NCBI GenBank assembly: GCA_035048495.1 | Contig: CM068552.1 | Span: forward strand, 26,848,154 to 26,912,153 | Origin: Euptelea pleiosperma | Taxonomy: Eukaryota; Streptophyta; Magnoliopsida; Ranunculales; Eupteleaceae | Reading direction: 5' to 3' | DNA length: 64,000 nt | In this document: positions 1 through 11,359 of the stretch, in pieces | Layout of the letters: every line of letters begins with the position of its first letter | Position numbering within the stretch: position 1 is the stretch's first letter | Notes under the pieces: model-generated | What the model was told of the DNA's origin: nothing | Database searches by the model: none | Seen by the model: only the letters and a program-made list of their open reading frames with translations | Made by a program: the position numbers and the translations under genes

Positions 1-190
1 TTTCGATCCTTTGTCACCTGACTCGTGCTCTGTGCGGTACGCAACTAAAGCCTCATTGGCTTCCTTTTCTGTGGGGCATCTTCGATGGATTGCCCCTGAA
101 AACCCAATTACCTGGTTAGCGCAATCTTCCCAAGTGTCGTAACAGGTTACGCTCCTTGCAAACAACATAATATCTTCATTTTGACATTGT
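1..190 (-). pseudogene. Viroplasmin-like / RNase H1 N-terminal domain fragment
   Basis: The minus strand is open from about 190 to the window edge. It reads as one domain with CYDTWEDCANQVIGFSGA followed by HRRCPTEKEANEAL. This is the pattern of the caulimovirus viroplasmin / RNase H1 N-terminal fold: a TWxEC start, then a G-F-x-GA turn, then a basic stretch before an E-A rich helix. In plants this domain is found in RNase H1 and in many transposon-derived proteins. The frame enters from the plus-strand right with no clear start codon and runs off the window, so it is partial. It lies downstream, on the same strand, of the Myb/SANT-like remnant at 403-1160 and may belong to the same mobile-element gene. 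The domain call is from pattern recognition; the transposon origin is inference. Confidence 0.5.
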
Positions 191-402
191 TCCCTACACA
201 AACAAGTATAGTCATACAATCACGATAACAGAAAATAGCGAAATCATTAAACAATACCTAATGCTAATGATGCATTGCTAATGCTAATTTCATAGTGCAC
301 AAAAAAAAAAAAACAAGTATAATCCCACAAAGTATCAAGAAGTCCACACTAAAAAAAAAGACAAGGTATCAAAGTAGCAAGTACAGTCTAAAATAAAAAG
401 TA
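191..402. other. Spacer between the two minus-strand domain remnants
   Basis: AT-rich, with an A-run near 300-313. No coding signal is seen. It may be an intron of the decayed minus-strand gene. Confidence 0.3.
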
Positions 403-1160
403 TCATCGCCCATCTAGGGCTCTCGTCAGCCATAAACACCTTCTCTCTTCCGGCACATCAAAGAAGGCCTTGAGCTTTATGTCATATTGCAACAAGTACT
501 CGATCGCATCATCAAACATCTCTTCATCCAAATCGAGAATCTTTGACAGTGCAGCAAATAATTGCTCTGCAATCCCAGTTGGTGTGCGTTGTCGCATTGC
601 CGTTGCAAGTTCTGATATTTTGTCGGATATCGATTGCATGGCGGCGATCATGTCACCACGGGCAGGAGTCTGACTCTACCTCTGGGTACGACCATTTGAC
701 CACGATGGTTCAAACTGCCCTGGACCCTGAGTAGGAGTAAGAGTAGGAGCAGTAGTATCTGGTAAGTCCTCATCAATGTCCAAATCCTGATATGGGCTTG
801 CCTGAGTATCTTCCATGTCTTCATCGGCTCCATCAAGATCAGTCTTTATCCCTGTCTGTGCACGATCCCCAGTTGCCTGATCATTCCCAACAATGATTAT
901 GATGTCATTGAAGTTGGGAATTGACTTATTTTTATAGCTCAGAGCCTTAGGGTTGCATTACAAACAAAGAATAGATTATTAGGGTGGCACTTGAAAATAA
1001 TTGACATAATTTATGACAGAATATCTTATACCGTGATATTCTGCTCCCACACAGTCATCTGCCGTGACCATTTTTGTGGTGTTGTCCCACCCAAACCCAC
1101 TTTGTGATATTATTTCCTTTGCCCCTAGGTATGTTATCCTCCGTGTCCATAACCAACCCC
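403..1160 (-). pseudogene. Myb/SANT-like transposon-associated protein, degenerate
   Basis: Two conserved blocks of the plant Myb/SANT-like (L10-interacting MYB-type) family can be read on the minus strand. Around 1150-1040 lies KEIISQSGFGWD followed by KMVTADDCV, the end of the SANT-like domain. A 2-base loss shifts the frame right after the ADD motif, where W-E-Q would continue. At 651-403 an 82-residue frame carries the usual C-terminal block (TPTGIAEQLFAAL, then LDLDEEMFDDAIEYLL and a final LWLTRAL). The first part of the SANT domain is not recognisable upstream. In plants this family accompanies PIF/Harbinger-type transposons and has host relatives. With a frameshift and missing N-terminus it is best called a pseudogene; exon borders are uncertain. 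Confidence 0.6.
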
Positions 1161-1309
1161 GAATGTTGGGTTGTCGGCATGCTCCACCTCACCCAGTGCT
1201 TTATCTCGACTTTTTCTGCAAAATCTCCATCCGGCTATAGAGATCCCAATTGCAGATCAACCTCTCAGATCAGATCGGAACCCCATGTACATAGGTCATT
1301 TTCTTCTCG

Positions 1310-2090
1310 GCTGGCCCCGCAACATGCTAGCTAGGCGCGTGCTCCATCACGATTGGCACACCTCATGTGCAAATCACCACAAACACATTGCTCTCCACTA
1401 GGGGGCTTCATGTACGAATACTCTACATTGGGGGCTTCGTCAACGATCGATTTTCATCGCCAAAAAGACCACTACGAGGGCAAAAAGTCATGTCCAAAGC
1501 AGGCCAAGGCACCCAAGTCCTTCTCGGCTCATAGCCAAAGGCAAAACGGGACCTTGACACATACGGTTAACATCTTTCAAAAGCAGGTACAGTCCGCCTT
1601 GATGCATGCCAACTGTACCCTCTCCAAAATAGAAAAAAGTTCTATCCAAAGAAGGCCAAGGCATACAAGTCCTTCTGGGCTCACATGCCAAGGCAAACCG
1701 GGACCTTGATAGGCAGTATCATCCATCGAGTTCCTACATAGTTTTGTCCTAAGGGGTAACAGCTCAAGACACACATCTCCAAAGAGGCCAAGAGTCTTGT
1801 TCCAACAAGCCTTAGTACTTTTTACAAGATCTTGGGTCACAAGTACTCAATATAATCATCATTATCATAATCCTTCGTCAACATCATCATTCATCATCAA
1901 ACATCATCATACATCGCCCATCATTACATCGGCATCATCACCATAGTCAGACGGATATGCTCCCAAGAGCTTCAACATATACACTCCTGAGAGCTCAGAT
2001 TGACATGCTCCCTAGAGCTCCACCAAACATCCTCTTGAGAGCCCAAGCTCACATCAAATGACATCTACTTTCTTCTTAGAGGTGGACCAT
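1310..2090. repeat. Imperfect direct repeats, probable LTR-retrotransposon debris
   Basis: A roughly 70-bp unit (GCCAAGGCA...CAAGTCCTTCT...GGGACCTTGA) occurs at about 1492-1560 and again at about 1634-1710. A shorter unit built on CTCC..AGAGCT recurs four times between 1960 and 2045. The short frames here read only through repeats and have no family resemblance. A retrotransposon LTR or its edge is the likeliest source, but no terminus or target duplication was found. Confidence 0.35.
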
Positions 2091-4076
2091 CCCCATTGTC
2101 AAGTTCCACTCCGAGAGGGGAGCTATGTGTGTACCCAGATTTTCAAGCACAAATCTCGAGGTCTAAACTCACTCTTATGGTACATCTTGCTATATCGTAG
2201 CCTCTCTCGCAATACACTGGATTGACTCCCCTAACTGCATATAGTTACTCAACTCCCTCAAACTCCAAGCAGTTAGATGACTTCTTGATGAATTTTTTGA
2301 TAAATAGTAACCTTCACACCATTGTTGGGGGTTGGTAGATCTTGGCTCTCTTATCTTGGATACATTGTAACACCGCAGATTATTATAAGGAATTGCCTCC
2401 TACGAGGCCGAGGATGTAGTCGTCGGAGCTACGACAACGAACCTCGTAAAAATGGTCATCTCTCTCTTTCATTTACTCTTGGCTCTCGGCCCTCCTTCTT
2501 TACTGTTCTTTATACTATAAATGTGTTCTTTGGGGAAGTGAGGGAAGAACCTCGAGGATCACACGGCGGCTTCTCAAATTTTTTCCTCACAACACCCATC
2601 ACCAAAAAACAAAAAATAGAGGAAAGAAAAGAAGAAAAAGGAGGAGGCCACCACCACCACAGTACTTCTTTCTCTCTTGCTCCCTCTCCCTCTCTCTCTT
2701 TCTCTCTCCCAACCAAAAAAAAATCCAAAGTTTGTGGCATGTGACATTAAGACTGCAGGTGTGTCCTCCCTCTTTTCCTGCTTTCTCTCACACTCCTCCA
2801 TCTCTCTCTGGTTTTAGGTTGCCTCAGCGGCCCCCGAGGCCGAGTTTGGCATGCAATACTCGACCTTGGGATAGCCCTCTAGGTGGAATAAGAAGCGATT
2901 CTCGTATTAAATGAGTTGTAGATTGTGAATCCTTGAGAAATTTATTTATCTAAAATACTATTGGCGTAGTCTAACTCTCTAGGTGGAACAATAAGTGATT
3001 ATTGTATTGAATGACCTGTGGATTATAGATCCATGAGAAAAGTATTTCTCCAAATTATATAAGCCTAGGCTGACTCTCTAAGTGAGCGAGAAGTGATTCT
3101 TGTTAGTCGAGACTAAGTGGTAGCTTAATTATTTGATTATTTGCTTCAATTAGATATGTTATAATGCATGATCGAAATAATATAATATTACTCATGTTGA
3201 GTATTGGACAGTGGATGTAAATGTAGAGTCACCGAACTACTATAAACATTTATCTTGTGTGATTGTGATTGTTTCATCTTGTCTCATATACCCATCTCTT
3301 TATTCTGTGGATGATTTAAATTTTGGTTAATTGATCATTGCCACCTTGTGTGATCATTAAATTTAAATCCGACTTTAATCCGCAGAGAAATTATAATTTT
3401 TCCTATTCAACCCCCTCGAGGACTTATCGTAGTAATTAAAAGGAAATTTCAGAACTCACCTGAAATAAATTTGTAAATCTCTTTGTATTCTTCATAAAAC
3501 TTCTTCGAAATATTCTATATATGTGTATATGTTAAAATCCTAAAAATTAAGGTTATTTTATAATTAGAAATCCATATAGAGAGAGTCCTTGATTCATTAG
3601 AAAACTTTTGGAATAAAAAAATAAGTTTTTGGTAAGTTTTCATAATGAAAAATCGCAACTTCGTTCGAACCAAGTTCAATTTTTGTTTTAACTACTTTTC
3701 CCTAGAAGAAATGCAACTTTTTAAGTAGAGTTCGTTTGAACCAAGTTAACATTCTGTTCGAACAAACTACACGTCGCTCAACCGATTTCTAATTCGTTCG
3801 AACGAAATTGACAGATTGTAGTTTTTAATTAAAACTGATTTTTATCATTTGAAACCTTTACCAAAAGTCTTATGAGTCAAGTCCACCTATGGTCAATTAG
3901 GTGTCTAAAGTCAAGTCAAATAAACTCATCTAAGGTCAAATCAAGTCTTTAGGTCACTTACCATCTTATATGTACTGTGTGGTGACTTTGAAAGGCATTT
4001 GCACACGCATTGGATTTTCATCGTACCTTTGAATATTCATCTCCATTTAGTGCGATTCATCTTCAGATTAAGAAAC
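2091..4076. other. No gene; possible decayed LTR / promoter-like stretch
   Basis: There is a TATA-like ACTATAAATG at about 2512 followed by CT-rich leader-like sequence (2640-2720). Around 2880-3110 imperfect copies of a GACTCTCTA..TGA..GAAGTGATT motif recur. Between 3655 and 3800 the string CGTTCGAAC recurs in both orientations. No frame resembles a protein family. It is compatible with an old LTR retrotransposon, but this is not shown. Confidence 0.25.
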
Positions 4077-6826
4077 TGATATTCGCTCAAAAGTGTTTAT
4101 TTTAAGTAATTAACCTTCTAGCGTTATCACACTCTCCTACGTAAAATTGTCATTTTTATCAACTTTTCAACGTAAGAGTTTATCTCATTGCGTAGAACAC
4201 ATTTTTCTACACAAAATGGTATATTCGCATGCATTCATACGCATTTATTTGACCTACATGCGAAGCAGTTTTGTAGAAGTCTCATTACACGATTTTTCTA
4301 TCGCAGGAGCACTAATCGGATAATTTTGATAGAATGCGGGCCCACAATCAACTTCTAGAATCTATGATCAAAGCTCAAGAGCTAGTGGGTTAGGAGAAGA
4401 AGTTACAGGTTAAATGATGGGAGAACCAGAGAGGCGAAAGAGTCGAGAGATGACTAGGAGAGAATGAGAGACAAGTCCTCAAAGAAGAGACTTAAGAGAT
4501 TAAAGCTTATCAACTAACACCAGATGAGGATTTGCTCAGTTGATAAAGTATGCAGGAGACCAAGTCAAAGACTAGGGTTCAAGACCCTCTACTAGCATTT
4601 TTTCTTTATTTTGTAATAATTTCTCTCCTCTCTCTAAATCTTCATTCTCTCTCTACTCTCAAATCCAATTCATCCGATCCTCTCTCCTTCATCGGTCGCT
4701 CAATCCTATGGCCTACCTAGGCCGATCTCCACCGTCGATGATCCATCAGATCATCACCATCCACTTCTATCGTCCGATCATCAGCAGATCATTCGATCAT
4801 CCCTCTGATCATCTATCACACCATCTTAGAATCCGAGGGTCATCATCATTCTATATTCAATCATATAGGCCAAAGCCGAACTAAAATACCGACCTAGTCA
4901 TCTATGACCCACGACCAAGCCATTTAGGTGGACCTACACAGTGTGGAATAAAAAGTGGGGCCCCTGGGTTTTAGAAATGTCATTAAACCACGGCTATTCT
5001 AGACAAAGGTTTTTTCAAGTAATCAACAGTGGTGAAGGACCTAGAGATTTAATCAGCTTGATGATCACATGGTGTGTTCAAATTAAGGTGGCCTTGGTGA
5101 AACATAAGTTTAAAAATATGAAAAACTAAATTTGATAAAAGTGTTGATTTTCAAAGATGGATAAAATCGTAGTTTTCCAAATAAGTAAAGATGGTTTTAG
5201 TTTTACGAAAGGTGGTATTAAAAAAGATGCTCGGAAGTACGGTGGTAAAAAAAATGGAAAGTGGTTGAGATTTCTAAAATCATACATTTGGTATAAAAAT
5301 TGGGTGAAATAAAAAAAAGAGAGAAAATATTTTTTTAAAAACAAAAAAAAGGTAATTTGGACGTTCTTTGTTATGGAAAGGGGTAGCTATGGTCAACCGT
5401 TGGATGAAAGGCTTAGAGGCATCCACGTCACCCCTCTTGAGGGAAAACCCTAACCGTTCTCCTCTCTTGAGGGATTAAAACCCCTAGCCGAACCTTGAAC
5501 CCCTTCCTCCACGGATTCATCTCTCATTCTCTCTTCCTTTTCTTACCAGTACCACCACCACCTGCTGGATAATCTCCCTATCCAGCCCGTCATACTTGTA
5601 AGAAGAGCGGTATTGCTCCACCAAGGATCGCTGCCTGCAACCAGCGAACTCCACCAGCCGCTCCTCCATCAAAACTCGAAGCCGCTCCCTCCATCTTTCA
5701 AACAAGTCATCATCCCCATAGCAAACCAACACCGCCATCCACCTCTACCAACACCTACTAGACACGAGCCTGCAACTCCACCATCCATCATCCTCTCCTC
5801 TCTCTCCTGCCGCCGTTTTCATCTTCTATCCTACAAGAAAGAAAAAAAAGAGACAAAAGAAAAGAAAACGAAGAAGGAGAAGAGATCGACATCGTCCTCC
5901 ACGTTGCAGGTGGCTTCACCTCCATAGCTAGCACCTCATCCTGCACCGCTTGGAACTATCAGCATCACCGCCGTCTCCACCACTAGTGGCCTTCCATTCT
6001 CCTCACATTGCAAGCCATCACCACAGCGCTCCTTGCCGCACCAGTAGAGTCCTCCCTAATGGACGGTCTTTGTTGTGCCCTCCGCACAATCACCTCATCA
6101 CCAAGAACCTGCAACAAACATTGCTAGTTCTCGTTATCTTGAAGCGCCATGCCCATTTGCTGCTATTTTCCCAATCGAGATCTCCACCTTCTTCTCTTTG
6201 GGGTCGCCGTTTCCATCATCCTTAAACTCTCTCAAATCTGGAAGTGCACACAACACCATTCACCTCCAACCTTGTGGACCAGTACGACAATACACAACTT
6301 CACTCTCGGGCGAATCCACTAGGCCATTTCATCATTTACATGGCCAAATCTCACCCGTCCATTGGTAGATTCTCAAGGTTGTTATTCCCTCTCTTTGCCC
6401 ATCTCTCTTTAATGGCTTTAATGATTATACTTTCAGGTAATGTAAACAATTTAGTTAAGTTAATGAAAGTTGTTTTTCTTTGAGTTCTTGTTGTTAGTTT
6501 CTTTGATGAATAGTGATTTAATGTAGTTTATGTTTACTTTTATATTCACCATTACATTTAACTTGACTTCTCCAAAGATAAAGAATATTTTGAAATTGTT
6601 CACACCACCACTCTCACCTCTCCATTTTCCTTAGTAGCAATTTTGCTCACAAAAATCCATCATTTCATGTTTTAAATTGGCGCAAACTAACCCCGAGTGC
6701 GGATCGACATCCGACACGAATCCCTATGCTAAAATCTCTGAATTTTGCAGGATAAAATCGATCAATTTACAAATGTGTTGGAATTAGAATTTTCATAACC
6801 AACGACGTGAAAAAATCCTACTTTCA
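4077..6826 (+). mobile_element. Long solo-LTR-like element, copy 1 (2.75 kb)
   Basis: It starts TGATATTCGCTCAAAAG and ends CCTACTTTCA, so it has TG...CA termini. It is flanked by GAAAC (4072-4076) and GAGAC (6827-6831), a 5-bp target duplication with one mismatch. The same two ends bound copies at 19834-22881 and 41771-44877. Shared landmarks in order are the CTCCTACGTAAAA box, a CT-rich zone, GAGTGCGGATCGACATCC near the 3' end and the AACCAACGACG motif before the terminus. The ends are not repeats of one another, so this is not a full element with short LTRs. Length, TG...CA ends and 5-bp duplication fit a solo LTR. Frames within it (for example 5613-5927) are CT-rich artefacts. Confidence 0.7.
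4517..4605 (+). other. tRNA-like stretch with a pol III B-box-like motif
   Basis: Within solo-LTR copy 1, TTGCTCAGTTGATAAAG resembles an A box. About 40 bp on, GGTTCAAGACC (4576-4586) matches the B-box consensus, and a T-run follows. A related sequence with the same B box sits inverted in copy 3 (44364-44374). It does not fold into a convincing full tRNA by eye, so no tRNA gene is called. Confidence 0.35.
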
Positions 6827-7043
6827 GAGACTTTAAAGACTTACAACCTTTACAAACTCATTATAATACAACCCATTGATTTATAATTAGTTTGTCTATG
6901 AAATTAGTGAATTCTAAAAAGTGTACTTTATAGCATCTGTTAAGACCTCACTCTATTTTCGAGGGCCCATAGATTTGAGGTCTTTTTTCTAATTCCAATC
7001 TCATCCATGAACCAATCATGATAGAGTACATGTACCAAAATTT
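6827..7043. other. Spacer without gene
   Basis: AT-rich with no recognisable coding or repeat structure. Confidence 0.3.
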
Positions 7044-7209
7044 TCAACAATAATATATATAACAAAACAGGGAAGTTGTCTCCCCCTTTCATAGGCTTCA
7101 TAAAAAAGGGCCGAAATCTTATCCCCTAACTGAACGATGGATCTCAGCCACTCACACCCAATTTTGACAAACGCTTTGTCGAAGAGTGACGTGGGCACGA
7201 GTCACCTAA
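7044..7209 (+). mobile_element. Mini-Helitron (166 bp), both termini related to the Helitron at 11186-15728
   Basis: The left end shares ATATAACAAAACA and TTGTCTCCCCC with the left end of the 4.5-kb Helitron. The right end carries GTGACGTGGGCAC, a short hairpin, then CTAA followed by T. The larger element ends GTGCCGTGGGCAC then CTAG followed by T. TC at the left and a hairpin plus CTRR at the right are the Helitron hallmarks. Nothing codes inside. The base before the left TC is T, not the A expected at an AT insertion site, so the exact left end is soft. Confidence 0.6.
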
Positions 7210-8890
7210 TAGTAATATATTAAACACGCTTGAAAATATAGATCACAAAAATTGATTTTAAAGAGATAAAATAGCCACACATTGATACAAAGTAAAATTT
7301 TAATTATTTCATGTATAATCATATCTAAATCAATTTTCATAGAAAATATGCATGAAATTGAGGCTTTAACATGAGAAGAAATGATGAGAAACATCATAGA
7401 AAATATAGAAAAGAACATGAATTTTAAAAGCGTGCAAAAATTGTCAGAAACATATGAGAGAATGAGTAACAGTTTCTTGAACTTTTCTTAAGTTTAATGT
7501 CTTGTTTTCTTCCTCTTTTTTTTTTTCTTTCTTTTCTCCCTCTAAATCTTATATTTAAAGGTGTTAAATTTTTTTTATATCTCTATCTTATGTTTTGCAA
7601 GAGTGAATTTCTTTGAGAGAAAAGTGTCATTTGTAGTGATTATGGAGAGAACTAACAATTTTAGTACTTTGAAGGGGGAGTCTTTGATCTCAACGACAAT
7701 TTACCCCACTCCACCCCATAGTTAGTAATTCGGCACACAACAAATATTTAAAACGGGAAAAGTTTGAGTTTAATTCAGTTTCAAGATAAAAAAAATTACA
7801 ATCAAAAGTTTGGTCATTGTTGAAATATTATATTCATTAAGCCATAAGAGGCCTAAATTTAACAAAAAATTTCATTTTATGCGGCCGTTTAATACATTTT
7901 TATTTAAAAATATAAAAATCATGTACTAAGCATGAATAATACAATTTTTATTCGTATAATCTTAAAATTCATGATTTTTTTCTAATTTTTTATATTATAC
8001 GACAGTATTAAACGTTTCTTCAAAAAAAAAAAAAAATTGGGTATTAAACGCAAATTTACTAACAAGGTTCCACCCCCTCGAACGATTTTGGCTTTGATGA
8101 GAGAGTTAATGTTTTTCTGTCATTTTTTAAGCTCAATTAAGTTTCTAAAAATCTATTTTTTTTTGCACTAGGTTTCATTTCTTTAATTAAACCCCCCATT
8201 AGTGTACAAGTTTCCTAAGTTAGTTACATGTTTATCATTTCAAGTTGTTAAAATTAAGAAATTCTTTACACTATTTAGGCCTCTTACGCTTTTACTTAGG
8301 ATAGGGTCCACCCAAATCCCAATTACTTTTCAACATTTGATATTAGGTGGGCCCCATACTCCCATTAATTGTTTCCAATGATTTGGCCAAAATGCTTAAT
8401 TAAAATACTTAAATTATTCTCAAATGTGAAATTATCAATTTACTCCTCCAACCCTTAAGTTTAATACATTATCAAATTATTGAGATATCCCTCTATTTAT
8501 GGGTTGTTATGAATTACCAAAATATTCCTACAAAGTGATGTTGCTAAAATACTTTTACATAATAAAATTACTAAAATACCCCATTTGAAGTGAAATCACT
8601 AAAATACCCTCAAATTATTGTTTGATGCTAATACCTTATGAAGTTATTAAATTATCCCTACTAATTATTATTTAATGTTAATGCATGGTGAAATTAACAA
8701 ATTATCTCTATATAGTAAAATTAACATTATTTCCTTACATGTAAAATTACCATCAACAAATAAACAAGCTCGTAAATATATTAATATGGCATCTCTATTA
8801 TCTCCACTATTAATGGTTGGCTCAATAAAAGTCATAGTTTACCCAAGCCTTTGGCCTATGACATTAATAGGCTTCAAGCAAGAGAATGAT
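7210..8890. other. AT-rich stretch with no gene
   Basis: Low-complexity AT-rich sequence with many imperfect copies of CTAAAATACC-type motifs between 8400 and 8760. No frame resembles a protein and no element ends were found. Confidence 0.3.
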
Positions 8891-8892
8891 AT

Positions 8893-9090
8893 GGGTCTAG
8901 TAGTGGCAGTTAGGCTCGCAGCCCAGCCCGTGAATAAGCTGCGTTAGGCCTGGGTTGAAAAACTAACTCATAGCTCGACTTGAGCCTGACCCAAAATAAT
9001 TTTTCATGGCTTGGGCTCGGGCCGGATCGCGGGCTGGGCCTTCAAGCTTGTATGTATGCCCAGCCGAGCCCAAGCTTGCCTCTTATATAA
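8893..9090 (+). mobile_element. hAT-like terminal fragment with GGGCT/AGCCC motifs
   Basis: It begins near GTGGCAGTTAGGCTCGC and is packed with GGGCC, GGGCTC and GCCCAGCC motifs, a composition typical of hAT subterminal regions. A related fragment in the opposite orientation is at 27415-27695 and ends AAATTGCCACC. No matching opposite end or target duplication was found, so it is a fragment. Confidence 0.35.
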
Positions 9091-9094
9091 GCCG

Positions 9095-10029
9095 TTTGGC
9101 ACACTCTTAGAGACCACTGTCCTTATTGATGTTTTTCCCTTCTTAAGTGGACAAAAAATCAGCTCGATTGATGATTTCTAAATGTTAAATATATTTCTTT
9201 TTCATGGGTTGGTTTTTAGCCATGGGATACGAGCATTATTTGGGGGTACTATGTGCCAGCGGCTAGAAAACACCAGTCAGGCTGATTTTTGGTTTGTATC
9301 ATGGTTTTAAAAACGGCCGTTTAAACGGTTTTAACAGCCGTTTAAACAGTAACGCCCCAAGCCCATTTCATTAAAAACTATTAAAATACATTTTGACACT
9401 TTGAATTTAACGGCCATTTTTTCGTTTTTACAGTCGTTAAATTTTGTGAAAAAACGGCTGTTAAATTTTTTTTCGTTTTTGAAATTTCCAATTTCAAAAT
9501 TTGAATTTCAGCACCTTTTTTTGTTAAATTCCGTTAAAATTGTTAAATTCTATTTTTTTTTCATTTTTGCCCCTGACCGTTTTTTCCGTTTTAACGGTAA
9601 CACTCCCAGTCTGTTATACCGTTAAAACGGCCTCCTTTAAACCTTGGTTTGTAGATCCACTTAGGGATGGACTAAACATAAATACGGTCAGTGCTCTCTA
9701 AGAGTGTGCCACGTGGATTATAAGGCGTCCATGACCATTTTTCATCAGGGACGTCCGTGAGTAAAAATGGACTCTCTTGGTCTGTGTTACTTAATTAACC
9801 ATGTTGGGGGGTACTACGTGTCAGTGGCTAGAAATCACCAATTAGACTGATTTTTGGTTTGTAGGTCCACTTAGGGATGGACTAAACATAAATACGGTCA
9901 GTGCTCTCTAAGAGTATGCCACGTGGATTATAAGGCGTCCATGAGCATTTTTCATCAGGGACGTCCGTGAGTAAAAATGGACTCTCTTGGTCCGTGTTAC
10001 TTAATTAACCATGTTTGGTCTGTGTTACT
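9095..10029 (+). repeat. MITE-A copy with a tandemly duplicated right half
   Basis: It carries the MITE-A core (CTGATTTTTGGTTTGTAGGTCCAC, TACGGTCAG, GTGCCACGTGG). The right half of about 214 bp occurs twice: unit 1 is 9239-9803, split by the insertion at 9301-9646, and unit 2 is 9804-10015. The units differ at only a few positions. A third stub of the unit's end (GGTCTGTGTTACTT) abuts the hAT element starting at 10030. Confidence 0.65.
9301..9646 (+). mobile_element. MITE-B, Mutator-like foldback element, copy 1
   Basis: It starts ATGGTTTTAAAAACGG and ends AAAACGGCC...AAACCTTG, both ends rich in CCGTTTAAACGG/GTTAAAACGG motifs that fold back on each other. Flanks GTTTGTATC (9292-9300) and GTTTGTAGA (9647-9655) share seven of nine bases. 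The uninterrupted duplicate unit at 9804-10015 reads GTTTGTAGG at the same spot, giving the empty site. Nothing codes inside. Confidence 0.7.
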
Positions 10030-10603
10030 TAGGGCTGGCAATGGATAGGGTTTGAGTCGGATTGGTATTGTTTGGTACCGATCTGATAAGAGTTCCAATC
10101 GATCCGGACCCGATCGGATCAATAAAATACAGTTCCGAAATTGATCCGATATGATTGGATCGGTTCCACGTCCGATTCGATCTGATATGCTTTATTCGTT
10201 TAATCAAATTGTTTGATGAAAATTAGTTCTTTGTAACATAGGGAAAAATATCTTTAAAGATCCAGATCCTTTCATTATGTACAGTTGCTTAAACATGCCA
10301 ATCTAATCTTGAACAAACCTTCACGGATGGAATTGTCTACGGAGAAGTATTTAACTGTAAGTAAGGACAGCATACAACACTCACAAATGGTGGCCCAATT
10401 AGATTAACAATGAAAACAAGAGAAAATGTGACATATCAGGCCACCGGCACCGTCCTCCACGCACTCCTTCAGCTCAAAGGCTTCAATGATCCAAAACAGT
10501 AAAATAGTAAAGGAGCAAAGAGTAGAAGAAGAAGTCTAGAAGATGAACAGTCCTTGGAATAGAAAAGGCAAAAGATATTTATTAAGAATTAATTACATGC
10601 AAC

Positions 10604-11046
10604 CATGGTTTTAAAAACGGCCGTTTAAACGGTAACGCCCCAAGCTCGTTTCTGTTAAAACCGTTTAAACACGTTTTAGCATTTTTGAATAAACAACTAT
10701 TTTTTTTTGTTTTAATGGCCATTAAAATCATTTAAACGGCCGTTAAAATTGTTTAAACAGCTGTTTAATTCTGAAAATTTTTGTTAAAAAAATGACATTT
10801 AAATCCGTTTAATTTCGTTAAAATCCATTTAATTTACGTTAAAATTCGTTAAATTCTTTTTTTTTTTAATTTTCAAATTCCAAAATTTGAATTTCAATGC
10901 CATTTTTTTTTATTTTTTCTGTTAAAATCCGTTAAAATTCATTTAATTCCATTTTTTTTCCATTTTTGGCCCTGGCCGTTTCAATCCGTTTTAACGGTAA
11001 CAAACCCAGTCCGTTTAACCGTTAAAACGGCCTCCTTTAAACCTTG
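10604..11046 (+). mobile_element. MITE-B, copy 2
   Basis: Same termini as copy 1 (ATGGTTTTAAAAACGG to AAACCTTG). The possible 9-bp duplication is eroded: CATGCAACC before and CATTCAACT after. It lies inside the hAT element, about 140 bp before the Helitron. Confidence 0.6.
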
Positions 11047-11359
11047 CATTCAACTACCAAAACCTAGGGAAAGATTTAAAGGAATGTTTTGGTTTAAATT
11101 TTGAAATCTACATTTATTTAGACCATAATTTTAGGAAAGTAGTTGTCAACTTGGCAATTAAATGAAAAAATCTTTTAAATATATATCTATAATATCTATA
11201 TAACAAAACACAAAGGTTGTCTCCCCCACTAGTAGTGGTTGAGATCGACCCACGTACATCCATTTTCGACGGTCCGATTTCAATACTTAAAATATCAAAC
11301 CCGCCCAATTTTTCACCTTTCCCGCGCGCATTTGCGTCATACAACTACTCATTTTGCAT

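Noticed and set aside
4517..4605. A functional tRNA gene
   Set aside because: B box is good but no clear acceptor stem or anticodon arm pairs by eye; kept only as a tRNA-like stretch.
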